The notes: a model not told the origin generated them from the letters alone. Numbered from the stretch's first letter, positions 35,029 through 44,114 are shown. The stretch is DNA of 64,000 bases from Polyangiaceae bacterium (GCA_025936115.1 JAICTZ010000031.1:1-64000), one strand, 5' to 3'. Program-made: numbers and translations.

Positions 35029-35994
35029 TCACCGAAAACGCCAAACCCCCCGCGCGACAGCAGCCATCCCCAAGCTTGGCACTCGGTAGAGCTGCCCGAA
35101 ACCACCCACCTCGAAAACGGGCCGCACGAGGGCCACTCGGCCGAGCACCGCGAGCTCGAGCGCCAAGTGTTCATTTTGAATTGGGATTACGGCGATTTCC
35201 CCCGACGGCGCCAGCGTCCAGGCCGAGTCGGTCGCCGGTGACGCCACCCCGTCCCCACCACGGCCGACGAGCAGCTCGACATCGAGACCGAGCGAGACCG
35301 AAAGCCAGGGCATCGGGGTCACGACGCCCGCCGGACGTAGGCCGAACCCGCGAATGTTGGCGCTGCGCCCGTCGAGCGACACCGACTGCGGCGCAAAGTA
35401 ACGCCCCGCGAGCGTCACGCCCCACGGCCCGCGCGAGATCCCACCCCGAAGCTCCGCGAGCGGCGTCGCCGCTGGGACGACGCCGACGGCGACGCCGCCC
35501 CCCGCGGCCACATGTCCGCGAAAGTGCACTCGCGCCGTACTCGCGTGTGCGGCAGCGGGCGTGCTTGCTCGAGCTTGCTCGCTGCTCGGCGCCTTCGGCG
35601 GCGGCGCGGACGGAGGCGCGACGACCGGCGCCGGCGTCGCTGCATCGAGCTTCACGGACGCAGCAGCAATCACGGCGGCGCTGCGCATCAGCACGCGACA
35701 GTCGGGGTGCTCGAGCTCGCGCACCCGCCCCGCGACTTCGAGTGTCAGATGGTACGTCCCCGAACCCGGGTCATGCTCGATGCGCACGAGCGACGGCCGC
35801 GCGCGGCTCGCGTCCGCGCCCGCCAGCCGTTCCAGCTCGCCGGCGAACTCGAGCTCGCTGCCGCACTCGGCCGGTACCTCGAACACGTTCACCTGCGCGA
35901 GCACCTGCGCTGCGACGAGCAAAACGGGCGCCGCCACCGCCGCGGCGAGCGCACGCCTAGACTCGAGTCGGGCGGTCTTGGGAGGAACGATCAC
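35029..35994 (-). CDS. exported protein of unknown function, ECF operon
   Basis: The 321-residue protein has an N-terminal signal (LAAAVAAPVLLVAAQVLAQV). A small domain follows (FEVPAECGSELEFAGELERL, then PDCRVLMRSAAVIAAAS), then a Pro/Ala linker. The last 160 residues have alternating hydrophobic strands (GVTLAGRYFAP, SVSLGLDVELLVGRG, ELAVLGRVALVRP) and end in Trp-Arg-Phe-Arg, which suggests an outer-membrane barrel-like domain. The GTG start at 35994 lies only 14 bp from the long palindrome. It is the first gene of the ECF operon. I do not recognise a named family. Confidence 0.75.
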   Translation of the reverse strand: MIVPPKTARLESRRALAAAVAAPVLLVAAQVLAQVNVFEVPAECGSELEFAGELERLAGADASRARPSLVRIEHDPGSGTYHLTLEVAGRVRELEHPDCRVLMRSAAVIAAASVKLDAATPAPVVAPPSAPPPKAPSSEQARASTPAAAHASTARVHFRGHVAAGGGVAVGVVPAATPLAELRGGISRGPWGVTLAGRYFAPQSVSLDGRSANIRGFGLRPAGVVTPMPWLSVSLGLDVELLVGRGGDGVASPATDSAWTLAPSGEIAVIPIQNEHLALELAVLGRVALVRPVFEVGGFGQLYRVPSLGMAAVARGVWRFR

Positions 35995-36007
35995 AAGGCT
36001 CGAGTTT

Positions 36008-36291
36008 GGCAGTCTCGGAAGGAAAGATCACGATCGTCCAGGAAACTGAAATGCATGCGAGAACCGGCGAGGCCGGCGCAGTGTGGGTCGCAGGTCGGCC
36101 CCGTCGCCGCGCTCGTGTAAGGCGATCTGAAACCCCTTCGGCCTTATTTGGGGGTTGATGAGAGCACGGCGACCTCGCTCAAAGTCCTGCGTCGATTGCC
36201 GACCACTGACCCACAACGCGCCGGCCTCGCCGGTTTTTCACGTGGCTCTTGGTCACTCGTGCCGATCGCGATCTGGTCTTCCAAGATCGCC
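36008..36291. repeat. 284-bp imperfect palindrome between the ECF operon and the XPB-like gene
   Basis: Nested inverted pairs share one centre. The outer arms are 36008-36038/36261-36291 (23 of 31) and the inner arms 36062-36089/36208-36235 (26 of 28). Inside them lie GGTCGGC/GCCGACC (36093-36099/36198-36204), 36103-36114/36162-36173 (11 of 12), and an apex AACCCC/GGGGTT (36131-36136/36151-36156). The element fills almost the whole 311-bp gap. A minus-strand transcript would fold into a very long hairpin in front of the ECF operon. No coding frame is seen in it. Confidence 0.85.
36250..36291 (-). repeat. 42-bp dispersed repeat, copy 1
   Basis: These 42 bases match 58262-58303 at 37 positions and are also the right outer arm of the palindrome. 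On the minus strand the core GATCTTGG and CCAGATC can pair around a short loop. It lies 15 bp past the stop of the XPB-like gene. Confidence 0.75.
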
Positions 36292-36305
36292 CGCCTCAAG
36301 CCTCG

Positions 36306-38552
36306 TCACTCGCCCGCGCCGCGCTTGTTTTCGGGCTCGTCGTCGATGAGCCCCGTACGACCGCTCACGGGGGGCTCGGCGGCGCGCGCCGCCTCACGCG
36401 TGCTCGACGACGCCCGCGTCGCGGCCTGACGAGCGCTCGAGGGGACGCGCGCAGCACGTAGTGCCGGCAAGGTGCCGCTCGATTCGAGCCGGCGCGCCCC
36501 GCTGCCGCTGGCTTTGCCGGGCGGCACCGAGCGGGTGCGGTACGGCACGCCACCCACGATGAGCTCGACGCCGAGTGAACGGCAGCGGCGCGCGAGCCGC
36601 TCGAGCTCGACGCCCGCCTGCACGAGCAAGCCCGCGGGCGGCGACGGATCGACGAATAGATCGGCCGTCTGGCGGCGCGTGCGCAAGAGCTCCCGCACTT
36701 CCGGATCCTCGACCCAGATGAACCCCGCCGTCGCGACGAACTCGGCGCGGCCGACGACCGCGCTCGCCTGAGCAAAGGAGCGCGCAATGGGATCGGGCAG
36801 CTGCGCGAGCACTTCGAGCCGGGTCTGGAGCACTTCCGCTTCGAAGCCGGCGCTGAGCGCGCGCGCGAGCGCCTGGGGCGTCACGAGCACGTCGAGTGAG
36901 CTGCCGACGGCACCGATCTCGACGAGCGGCGCGAGCGCGATGATCGACCCGGTCTGCGCCGCCGAACCGATGCGTAACGCCTGATGATCCAGAAAGCGGC
37001 TGGGCTCGCCGGGCGGACGCGAATCGGAGCCGTCGCGCAGGTAGGAGCGACCGCGCGGCGTGATGCGCAAGGTCGGGCCGATGGACTCTTCGTCGTCGGG
37101 ATCGCCGATGTCGACGACGCCGAGCAGGTGCAAGCTGCCAAGTCCGATGCGGCGAGCGATCTCTTCGGGCAGGAGCGGCTCGACCCCGGAGCGTTGCGCC
37201 CAGCGTTCGACGAGCCGCCGCACCCCGGGGGTGCGCGAATCCGAACGAACGTAAGCGGCGACCGCTTCCCACGGCACCCAGCGGCCGTCCGACAGCTCTT
37301 GCAACGCCTCGAGCACGAGCTCGCGCACGACGCCGCACGCGCTCGACTCCCGCGCCTCGGGCGGAGCGCGCAGGACCTCACCGTCGGGCCGTGCCTCGTC
37401 CCAGGCGCCGCCGCGGCGCCAGGCTTGAAAGAGCGCGTGCGCCAGATCGGCGACGGCGAGCGCGCCCGGGGGCGAGGCGATGCCGATCGCGGAAGGATCC
37501 CACAGGCCAATCGCGCGACTGAGGGCCGCGACGAAGGCGACGCGCTCGGGATCTTTGCCGAAGCGCGACGCGAGCTTCGTGAGGAGCGAGCGCGGCGTGC
37601 CGACACCGGGCTTCACTTCGACGCCGGGCTCGCGCACGGCCAAGCCGAGGGCGAGCGCGAGCGGGGCCGGATCTTCGGCGAAACGGGCGCGGCGCGGCGC
37701 GTGATCGTCGCCGAGCACGAACGTGCGGATCTGCTGGCGTTGCGCGAGACGCTCGGCGTGTCGCTGCGCGCCCACGATGCCGGCGACCTCCGTCGGGATC
37801 ACGTGCCGGTTCGGGTGCACCGGCACGAGGAACCCGCGCCGTTCGAGCGCGAACCCCACGCCACGCCGCGAAGGCGTCGCGCCCATGGCGCCACGCAGCC
37901 GCAACGGCTCCCGCTCGAGATCGAGCAGCTCCTCCGTGTCCACTTCCCCGCCCACCTGTTCGACGGCGGACAAGAGCTTGCGTTCGAGCGGCGCCAGCTC
38001 CTCGACTTCACGCGCGAGCCGTTCGGGATCCGAAAGCACTTCCCACGCCGGCTCGAGGCAGAGTGCGAGTGGCGGCGTCGCCGGCCGGCCGAGATAGTGC
38101 GACGCGATGCTGCTCGCCACGTCGGGATGCGCTTGCCAGAGCATCGCGCGCACGCCACGCGGGTCCTCCCCCTCCCACGGCTTCAGGTGCAAGAGGAACG
38201 CGATGGGCAAGAGCAGCTCGACCCCGCCGCCGCGGCCACGCACGTAGACGACGCCGCGTGCGACGAGCGGCTCGACCGCCGCCGGCAAACCGCGTGCGCT
38301 GAGCACGCCCCCTGCCTCGGCGATGCGGTAGAGGAGCTCGCGGGTCGGGCCGGGCAGAATCGAGGGGTCCCGGAGCTCGGGGAGCTGCAAGAGCAGGCGC
38401 GCGACCTGCGAGGGCACGTCGATGCGCTTTGCCTCGTCCACCTTGATCTTCAGCCGCGCGATGAGCGACGAGAGCTCGGCTTCGGGCAGCTGGCGCAGCA
38501 CGTCGACCAGCCGGATGGGCCGTGGAGGTGCTGGGATGCTGGGACGAGCCAT
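36306..38552 (-). CDS. XPB/Ssl2-like helicase-associated domain protein
   Basis: The 748-residue protein lacks Walker motifs, so it is not itself a helicase. It resembles the large helicase-associated (XPB/Ssl2-like) proteins common in Actinobacteria and Myxococcota: an N-terminal helical winged region (VDVLRQLPEAELSSLIARLK) and a conserved central part (ELVLEALQELSDGRWVPWEA). A late core is FLDHQALRIGSAAQTGSIIA, then APLVEIGAVGSSLDVLVTP, ALSAGFEAEVLQTRLEVL and QASAVVGRAEFVATAGFIWV. The C-terminal 90 residues are Ser/Ala/Arg-rich and look disordered. Start ATG 38552. It is divergent from the HD gene; its 3' side abuts the palindrome. Its role is probably nucleic-acid related, but not proven. 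Confidence 0.7.
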   Translation of the reverse strand: MARPSIPAPPRPIRLVDVLRQLPEAELSSLIARLKIKVDEAKRIDVPSQVARLLLQLPELRDPSILPGPTRELLYRIAEAGGVLSARGLPAAVEPLVARGVVYVRGRGGGVELLLPIAFLLHLKPWEGEDPRGVRAMLWQAHPDVASSIASHYLGRPATPPLALCLEPAWEVLSDPERLAREVEELAPLERKLLSAVEQVGGEVDTEELLDLEREPLRLRGAMGATPSRRGVGFALERRGFLVPVHPNRHVIPTEVAGIVGAQRHAERLAQRQQIRTFVLGDDHAPRRARFAEDPAPLALALGLAVREPGVEVKPGVGTPRSLLTKLASRFGKDPERVAFVAALSRAIGLWDPSAIGIASPPGALAVADLAHALFQAWRRGGAWDEARPDGEVLRAPPEARESSACGVVRELVLEALQELSDGRWVPWEAVAAYVRSDSRTPGVRRLVERWAQRSGVEPLLPEEIARRIGLGSLHLLGVVDIGDPDDEESIGPTLRITPRGRSYLRDGSDSRPPGEPSRFLDHQALRIGSAAQTGSIIALAPLVEIGAVGSSLDVLVTPQALARALSAGFEAEVLQTRLEVLAQLPDPIARSFAQASAVVGRAEFVATAGFIWVEDPEVRELLRTRRQTADLFVDPSPPAGLLVQAGVELERLARRCRSLGVELIVGGVPYRTRSVPPGKASGSGARRLESSGTLPALRAARVPSSARQAATRASSSTREAARAAEPPVSGRTGLIDDEPENKRGAGE

Positions 38553-38701
38553 GGAATTCGCGGACCGCCCGGCCCCCGAGGCCGCGAACGGTTTATCGCT
38601 CTAAAGTTACGCGCGCTTTAGCGCCGTGTCGAGAGCGAGCTCTTTGGTGCTCGAAAATTGAGCTAGGGGGAAATGCCGCAATCGTCACAGTATTGCGCTC
38701 G

Positions 38702-39991
38702 ATGATCCTCCGCGATCCGGTGCACGGCCTCGTTTCTTTCGAGCGAAAAGAGGAGGAAATCATCGTGATGCTGCTCGAGACCCGAGAAGTCCAGCGCCTG
38801 CGGCGCATTCGGCAACTGGGACTTGCGTCTTTCGCCTACCCCGGCGCCGATCACACGCGCTTTTCCCACGCCGTGGGCGCGACGTTCGTGATGACGCGCC
38901 TCCTCATGCGGCTTCGCAGCATCGACCAAACCTTGCCTTATTGGCAACGCGTGACGACCGAACGGGCGCGCGAGGCCCTCGCCGCCGCGTTGCTCCACGA
39001 TCTCGGACACGGACCGTTTTCGCACCTGTTCGAGCAAGTGCTCGGCGGAGAGCACCACGAGGCCTGGACGCGCCGCGTGCTGCTCGACGACTCCACGGAC
39101 GTGCACCGGGTGCTCAAGGGGCTCGATCCGCAGCTGCCCGAACGCGTCGCCGAGCTCGTGTTCGGCCGCCACGAGCTCTCGTACTTGGCGCGCGCCGTGA
39201 GCGGCACTTTCGACGTCGACCGCTGCGACTACCTCTTGCGCGACGCACACGCGACCGGCGTCGGCTACGGCCGCTTCGATCTCGACTGGCTGCTCCGGAG
39301 CCTCACCTTCGGCGTACCCGACTCCGACACGGTCGCTCCGCCCCTCGCCATCGACGGCCGCAAGGGCATCCCCGCGATCGAATCGTTTTTGCTCGCGCGC
39401 CTGTTCATGTTCCAGCAGGTCTACTTTCACAAAACCGAGCGCTCCTGCGAATGGATGCTCACGAAGATCCTCGACCGTGCGCGCGTCTTGCTCGCCGAAG
39501 GCACGCGCCTGCCGGGCACGCCGCCCGCCATCGCGACGCTCGCGCGCGACGGCTCGGTCTCGCTCGGCGAGTACCTCGACCTCGACGATCCGCAGCTCTG
39601 GGTCGCGCTCTCGAGCTGGCGCGACGCACACGACACGCTGCTCGCCGATCTCGTGACGCGCCTGCACGCGCGCCGCCTGTTCAAGACCTACGAGCTCTTC
39701 GGTGAACAGGCAGAGCCGCGCGGCCGCCTCGAAGCGCTCGACCGTGCACGCGACGTGGCCCGCGCCGCCGGCCTCGACCCGGAGATCTACGTCGGCCTCG
39801 ACATCGCTTCCACCGTCGTGCTCGACGACGCCGCCGATCCGCTCACGATCGTCTTCCCTGACGGCGCCGTGCGCTCGCTCGCCGAAGTCTCTTTCTTGCT
39901 CGGACGCCTGCGCGGCGAACGCATGGAGCGGATTCGGCTCGTGTTCGCCCCCGAGCTCCGTGATTCCATCAAGCGCGCTCTCAAGCCATGA
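38702..39991 (+). CDS. HD-domain phosphohydrolase (COG1078, SAMHD1/dGTPase-like)
   Basis: The 429-residue protein opens ILRDPVHGLVSFERKEEEII, then RRIRQLGLASFAYPGADHTR and FSHAVGA. HD ligands follow in ALLHDLGHGPFSHLFE and FDVDRCDYLLRDAHATGVGY. These are the hallmarks of the COG1078 HD family, related to dGTP triphosphohydrolases and SAMHD1. It is soluble and metal-dependent. The ATG at 38702 was chosen because the conserved ILRDPVHG starts there. Its stop overlaps the next ATG by 4 bp. Substrate (dNTP or other phosphoester) is uncertain. Confidence 0.9.
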   Translation: MILRDPVHGLVSFERKEEEIIVMLLETREVQRLRRIRQLGLASFAYPGADHTRFSHAVGATFVMTRLLMRLRSIDQTLPYWQRVTTERAREALAAALLHDLGHGPFSHLFEQVLGGEHHEAWTRRVLLDDSTDVHRVLKGLDPQLPERVAELVFGRHELSYLARAVSGTFDVDRCDYLLRDAHATGVGYGRFDLDWLLRSLTFGVPDSDTVAPPLAIDGRKGIPAIESFLLARLFMFQQVYFHKTERSCEWMLTKILDRARVLLAEGTRLPGTPPAIATLARDGSVSLGEYLDLDDPQLWVALSSWRDAHDTLLADLVTRLHARRLFKTYELFGEQAEPRGRLEALDRARDVARAAGLDPEIYVGLDIASTVVLDDAADPLTIVFPDGAVRSLAEVSFLLGRLRGERMERIRLVFAPELRDSIKRALKP

Positions 39992-40662
39992 CCCCTTGGT
40001 TTCTCTTGGCGGCGCTCGCGGGCGAGCCGGCGCGCGCCGAGCCCGACGCCTTCGGCCGCCGCACGACCGCTCAGGTTCACTCGGTCGACCCGGACGCCGA
40101 CCACCACCACGGCGACGGCGCGTACGGCCGCTTCGACGGCGATCTCGACCTTGGTCTCGGTGCGGGGCCCGCCCTTGCGTTTTCGAACGGCCAGATGAGC
40201 GTAGAAGTGCGCGGCGTCGCGCGCTGGTACTACTCGGCCGGTCTCTACGTGGCGTACGGGGAGACGCTCGCTCCGCACCCGGACATCGAGCGCCGGCTCG
40301 GCTTCGGCCTCGAGCTCACGCCGCTGTTTCTGCTGCGCTGGCGCAAGGCTCAAGAGCGCGGCCCCGCCGTCTTCGATCTCGCGCTCGACTCGTTGGCGCT
40401 CGGGCTCGGCGCGAGCCTCGCGACCGAACACGGCCACGACTTCGGCAACCGTCACGCCTTCGAAGGCTCGCTCGGCTTCGGCATGCCCCTCGCGGGGACG
40501 GCGCCAGGCCCGTGGCTCGAGTTCCGTGCGACCACCACCTTGCCCAAGCCCGTCGCAGGTGAAGCGCAGGTCTTCTTGCTGCTTTCGTGGCACTTCGCGG
40601 TCGTGACCCCCATCGTCGCCGCGCACGAGCCGCGCGTGCAAGAGAACGCGGCCGCACGCTGA
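39988..40662 (+). CDS. exported outer-membrane-like protein of unknown function
   Basis: The 224-residue product has a short N-terminal hydrophobic stretch (MTPWFLLAALAGEPARAEP) that may be a signal peptide. Alternating-strand segments follow (FDGDLDLGLGAGPALAFSNG, MSVEVRGVARWYY, FGLELTPLFLLRWR, AEGEAQ-type turns) and it ends in a hydrophobic strand and tail. A His/Asp-rich patch (DPDADHHHGDG) could bind metal. The pattern suggests a small outer-membrane barrel. It is coupled to the HD gene by a 4-bp overlap and converges on the FemAB-like gene 14 bp away. No family is recognised. Confidence 0.65.
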   Translation: MTPWFLLAALAGEPARAEPDAFGRRTTAQVHSVDPDADHHHGDGAYGRFDGDLDLGLGAGPALAFSNGQMSVEVRGVARWYYSAGLYVAYGETLAPHPDIERRLGFGLELTPLFLLRWRKAQERGPAVFDLALDSLALGLGASLATEHGHDFGNRHAFEGSLGFGMPLAGTAPGPWLEFRATTTLPKPVAGEAQVFLLLSWHFAVVTPIVAAHEPRVQENAAAR

Positions 40663-40676
40663 CCTAGATCCCCGCG

Positions 40677-41849
40677 CTAAGGCTTGAGCACGGGTTCGGC
40701 CTCGGACACGTGCTCGTCGACCGCGGTGCGTTCGGCGACGAGGTGACGGGCAATGGCCTCGCGCAAGCGGCGGTCGGCGAGGAAGTGGGCGCTGTGCGTG
40801 ACGGTCGGCTCGAAGCCGCGCGCGACCTTGTGCTCGCCGCCGGCGCCGGGCTCGAAGCCGCCGAGCCTTCGCGCGATGGCCTCCTCGACGCCCTTGTAGA
40901 AGCAGACATTGAAGTGGAGGAACGGCACCTCGGCGAGCGCGCCCCAATAACGACCGAAGAGGCGCTCCTTGCCGAGCAGGTTGAACGCGCCGCCGAGACG
41001 CTTCTTGCTACCGCGCTCGCTCGCCACGACGACGTGCAGCGCGTCCGGCATGCTGCTGCACACCTGTTCGAAGAACGCGCGGCTCAGGTAGCGACGCCCC
41101 CACGGGAACTTGTCGACGGTGGCGACGTAAAAATCGTGGATGAAGTCGGCTTGCTCGGGGCCGAGCGTCTTGTCGCTGAGCACGTCGAGCACGATGTTGC
41201 GATCCTCGAGCTCGCGCCGTTCGCGCCGGATTTGATGGCGCTTCTTCGCGTTGAAGCGCGCGAGAAAGTCGTCGAAGCTCGCGTAGCCGGGGTTATGCCA
41301 ATGGTATTGCACGCCGTGCCGCGCCAGCAGGCCGTGCTCCGTGTAGAGCGCTGACTCCGCGGCTGTCGGGAACAGAATGTGCGCCGACGAGAGCTTCGCT
41401 TGTTTGCAGATGCCCGCTAGCGCTTGGCTCAAGACGCCCGCCAGCGTTTCGCGCGCGCGGCCCGATTTGACGAGCAGGCGCGGTCCCGTCGCGGGCGTGA
41501 ACGGCACGGCGACGATGAGCTTCGGATAATACGAAATGCCGAGCTCTGCTTCGGCGAAGCGCGCCCACGAGTGATCGAACACGAACTCGCCTTCGCTGTT
41601 GCCCTTCACGTACGCGGGAGCCGCCGCGACGAGCTCGCCGTCCTCGTAGATGCCGACGTGCATCGGCAGCCAACCGCGCTTGGGCGCGACGCAGCCCGTC
41701 CGCTCGAGCGCGTCGAGCCACTCGAAGCGTAAGAATGGCGGCGTCGCCGGCTCGAGCAGCGCACGGTAAGCGGCTTCGCCGAGCTCGCGCACGGAGCCGT
41801 GGGTGCGGATTTCGTAGGCTGCTGCTCGGGCGTCGCGCGCCTCTGTCAT
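40677..41849 (-). CDS. FemAB/GNAT-like peptidogalycan biosynthesis family acyltransferase
   Basis: The 390-residue protein matches the COG3146 family: FLRFEWLDALERTGCVAPKR, LPMHVGIYEDGELVAAAPAY, FARFNAKKRHQIRRERREL, then FIHDFYVATVDKFPWGRRYL and FNVCFYKGVEEAIARRLGGF. These carry an acetyltransferase fold related to FemAB and are annotated as peptidogalycan biosynthesis or recognition proteins, but no biochemical role is firm. There is no signal peptide. The ATG overlaps the stop of the phospholipase D-type gene by 4 bp (ATGA), so the two are translationally coupled. Confidence 0.85.
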   Translation of the reverse strand: MTEARDARAAAYEIRTHGSVRELGEAAYRALLEPATPPFLRFEWLDALERTGCVAPKRGWLPMHVGIYEDGELVAAAPAYVKGNSEGEFVFDHSWARFAEAELGISYYPKLIVAVPFTPATGPRLLVKSGRARETLAGVLSQALAGICKQAKLSSAHILFPTAAESALYTEHGLLARHGVQYHWHNPGYASFDDFLARFNAKKRHQIRRERRELEDRNIVLDVLSDKTLGPEQADFIHDFYVATVDKFPWGRRYLSRAFFEQVCSSMPDALHVVVASERGSKKRLGGAFNLLGKERLFGRYWGALAEVPFLHFNVCFYKGVEEAIARRLGGFEPGAGGEHKVARGFEPTVTHSAHFLADRRLREAIARHLVAERTAVDEHVSEAEPVLKP

Positions 41850-43003
41850 AGAAACTTCCTGAAACGGTATGCCACGAACTCGAGCAAGCGCTCGCCGAGC
41901 GGACGGTAGAAAAAAGCCTGCCGGTCAATCTCGCGGCTGTCCTCGAGGTCACGCAAAAAAGAGCCTTCCATGACGGCGCCGAACACTTCGTCGTCGACCG
42001 AAGCGTTCACCTCCAGGTTCGAGCGCAGCGAGAGATAGTCGAGATTGAAAGTCCCAATCGTGCTCCAGCGCCCGTCGATGACGGCGCTCTTCGCGTGCAA
42101 AATACCCGGCTGCCATTCGAAGAGGCGCACGCCGCGCCGCAGCAAGTACCCCCAGGTCGCGCGGCTCGCGTGACGCACGAGCTCGACGTCGCTTTCGCCC
42201 GGCATGAGCACGCGCACGTCGACGCCCCGCGCCGCCGCACGCCCGAGCGCGTGCCGCACGCGGCGGTCCGGCAGAAAGTACGCGTTCCGGATCCAGGCGC
42301 GCTGCTTGGCTCGATAAATTTCGCTGAGGTACGCGCGCGAAATCTCACGCTGCTCCCGCAAAAAGCTCGCTTCGCCGAGCACGCTCACGCGGGTTTCCCC
42401 GACGGGCGGCGGCAAGCTCCGGCGAATGTGCAGGAGCGGAACGCCGCCCGTCCGGCGCCAAATACCGAGCACGGAGAGCATCAGCCCGCGCGCGGCCGGA
42501 CCTCGCACGGAAATCATGTCGTCGCGCCACGCGCGCCCGCTGTCCTCGAGCGAAAGCCACGCGTCGGCGATGTTGCAGCCGCCCGTAAAACCGATTTCAC
42601 CGTCGACGACCAAAATCTTACGGTGGTCGCGGCGCGTCAGGCGTTCGAGGCGAAAACGCCGCCGCCAGGGCGCGACCGGACCGAACTCGACGACGTGCGC
42701 GCCGGCGCGCCTGAGCTCGCTGAACATCGCCGGATCGGCGCCGATGCTGCCGACGGCGTCGTAGAGCACGGCCACTTCGACGCCCCGACGCGCCGCGGCC
42801 CCGAGCGCGTCGGCGAAACGACGGCCCGCGCGGTCCGAGTCGAACCAGTACATCTCGAGCAGCACCTGCTCGCGCGCGGCGGCAATCGCCTCGAGCATGG
42901 CGGGGTACGCCTCCGTACCGTCACGGTGAAGCGCGACTTCGTTGCCCGCGATGAAGTCTTGTTCGACCGCCCTGTAGCGGCGGGGGATGGCATCGCGGCG
43001 CAC
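41846..43003 (-). CDS. phospholipase D-family cardiolipin synthase-like protein
   Basis: The 385-residue protein has two HKD motifs: HRKILVVDGEIGFTGGCNI and HAKSAVIDGRWSTIGTFNLD. Both are intact, as needed for phosphatidyl transfer. Landmark segments ALGAAARRGVEVAVLYDAVG and RIRNAY-type helices fit the cardiolipin synthase ClsB-like group without N-terminal membrane helices. It would join two phosphatidylglycerols (or PE and PG) at the inner membrane. The start is a GTG at 43003. It is coupled to the FemAB-like gene by a 4-bp overlap and diverges from the metallopeptidase-like lipoprotein gene 46 bp away. Confidence 0.88.
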   Translation of the reverse strand: MRRDAIPRRYRAVEQDFIAGNEVALHRDGTEAYPAMLEAIAAAREQVLLEMYWFDSDRAGRRFADALGAAARRGVEVAVLYDAVGSIGADPAMFSELRRAGAHVVEFGPVAPWRRRFRLERLTRRDHRKILVVDGEIGFTGGCNIADAWLSLEDSGRAWRDDMISVRGPAARGLMLSVLGIWRRTGGVPLLHIRRSLPPPVGETRVSVLGEASFLREQREISRAYLSEIYRAKQRAWIRNAYFLPDRRVRHALGRAAARGVDVRVLMPGESDVELVRHASRATWGYLLRRGVRLFEWQPGILHAKSAVIDGRWSTIGTFNLDYLSLRSNLEVNASVDDEVFGAVMEGSFLRDLEDSREIDRQAFFYRPLGERLLEFVAYRFRKFL

Positions 43004-43049
43004 GGGTTACTATCCTGCGACAGCCCTACGGGGGCTGCACAGCTACCAC

Positions 43050-44114
43050 ATGAAACGTTCTTACACGGCAAACAAGTCGTTCTACGCCGTCGCGGCCTTG
43101 CTGCTCGGTTCGGCCGTCGGCTGTCAGCACGATGAGCCGGTCGCGCAATACCCGACGTACCAAGCGCCCTACCCGGGGCAACCCGCGACTTACCCCGGCC
43201 AGCCGCCAGCGACCGCTTACCCGGGGCAACCCGCAGCGTATCCGCAAGCTCCTGCAACTTACCCCGCGCAACCCGCGACGCCCCCCGCCGCCGCAGCGCT
43301 TCCCGCCGGCCCCGACCCCATCAACAACACCGATCTCGTGTTCTTGCGCGCGGAGGCCGCGAGCATCATGCACGAGCTCATCACGAATTTGCCGCCGCTC
43401 CAGCAAGGTCGCGTCGCCAATGTGCCCATGGTGGTCGACAGCACGCCGGGCGAAGTGAACGCGTTCGCGACGTGCACCAAGGACGGTAAGGCAGCGATGG
43501 CCGTGACCGACGGCTTATTCGACATCCAAGCGCACCTCGCGCGCGCCCGCGCTTACGACGAAGCCGCGAACACGCACAAAGTCGCGGACTACATCCTGCT
43601 CGTCGCGAAGAACCAACAGCCCAAACGCCCCGTCGTGCAGCCACCGCCCGGTTTTTTCGACCCGGCGCTCGACAATCAGCCGAACAAGCTCGTGCGCCAG
43701 CGCCAAGTGTTCGACGAGCAAGTCGGGTTCGTGCTCGGGCACGAGCTCGCGCATCACTATTTGAATCACCTGCCCTGCACGGGCGCCGGCAATCTCCCGC
43801 CGGCCGAGATTGCGCGCGTGCTCGCCGACGCGGTGCCCGTGTTCAATCAGCCGAACGAGATCGCCGCCGACATGTCTGGCTTGAACGACGAGCTGACGAC
43901 GGGTGCCCGCCGCAACGGCTACCACTTCAACGAAGGTGGGGCCCTGCTCACGATGCAGTTCTTCGCCGGGCTCGACCAGTCGTCGCCCATCGCGGTGCTG
44001 TTCGATTTCGAGCGCGATCACCCGCCGCCCTCGCTCCGCATCCCGATCATCCAGCAGACGGCAAACGCTTGGCGCGCCACGGGCGGCAAAGGCCTACCCT
44101 ACCCGCTCTTCTGA
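43050..44114 (+). CDS. M48-like zinc metallopeptidase lipoprotein
   Basis: The 354-residue product has a signal peptide with Cys25 in an approximate lipobox (SAVGC). A repetitive linker of YPGQPA units covers about 35-80. The catalytic domain has HELAHH (His231, Glu232, His235) and a downstream Glu270 in NEIAADMSG, the HEXXH plus ExxxD arrangement of M48-type zinc peptidases. It should act on the envelope side of the membrane. The ATG at 43050 follows a small hairpin (CAGCCC/GGGCTG at 43021-43037). Lack of further membrane helices separates it from HtpX-type members. Confidence 0.7.
   Translation: MKRSYTANKSFYAVAALLLGSAVGCQHDEPVAQYPTYQAPYPGQPATYPGQPPATAYPGQPAAYPQAPATYPAQPATPPAAAALPAGPDPINNTDLVFLRAEAASIMHELITNLPPLQQGRVANVPMVVDSTPGEVNAFATCTKDGKAAMAVTDGLFDIQAHLARARAYDEAANTHKVADYILLVAKNQQPKRPVVQPPPGFFDPALDNQPNKLVRQRQVFDEQVGFVLGHELAHHYLNHLPCTGAGNLPPAEIARVLADAVPVFNQPNEIAADMSGLNDELTTGARRNGYHFNEGGALLTMQFFAGLDQSSPIAVLFDFERDHPPPSLRIPIIQQTANAWRATGGKGLPYPLF

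Noticed and set aside
36984..38621. Plus-strand frame of 545 codons
   Set aside because: It is antisense to the XPB-like gene and has Arg/Glu/Ala-rich shadow composition.
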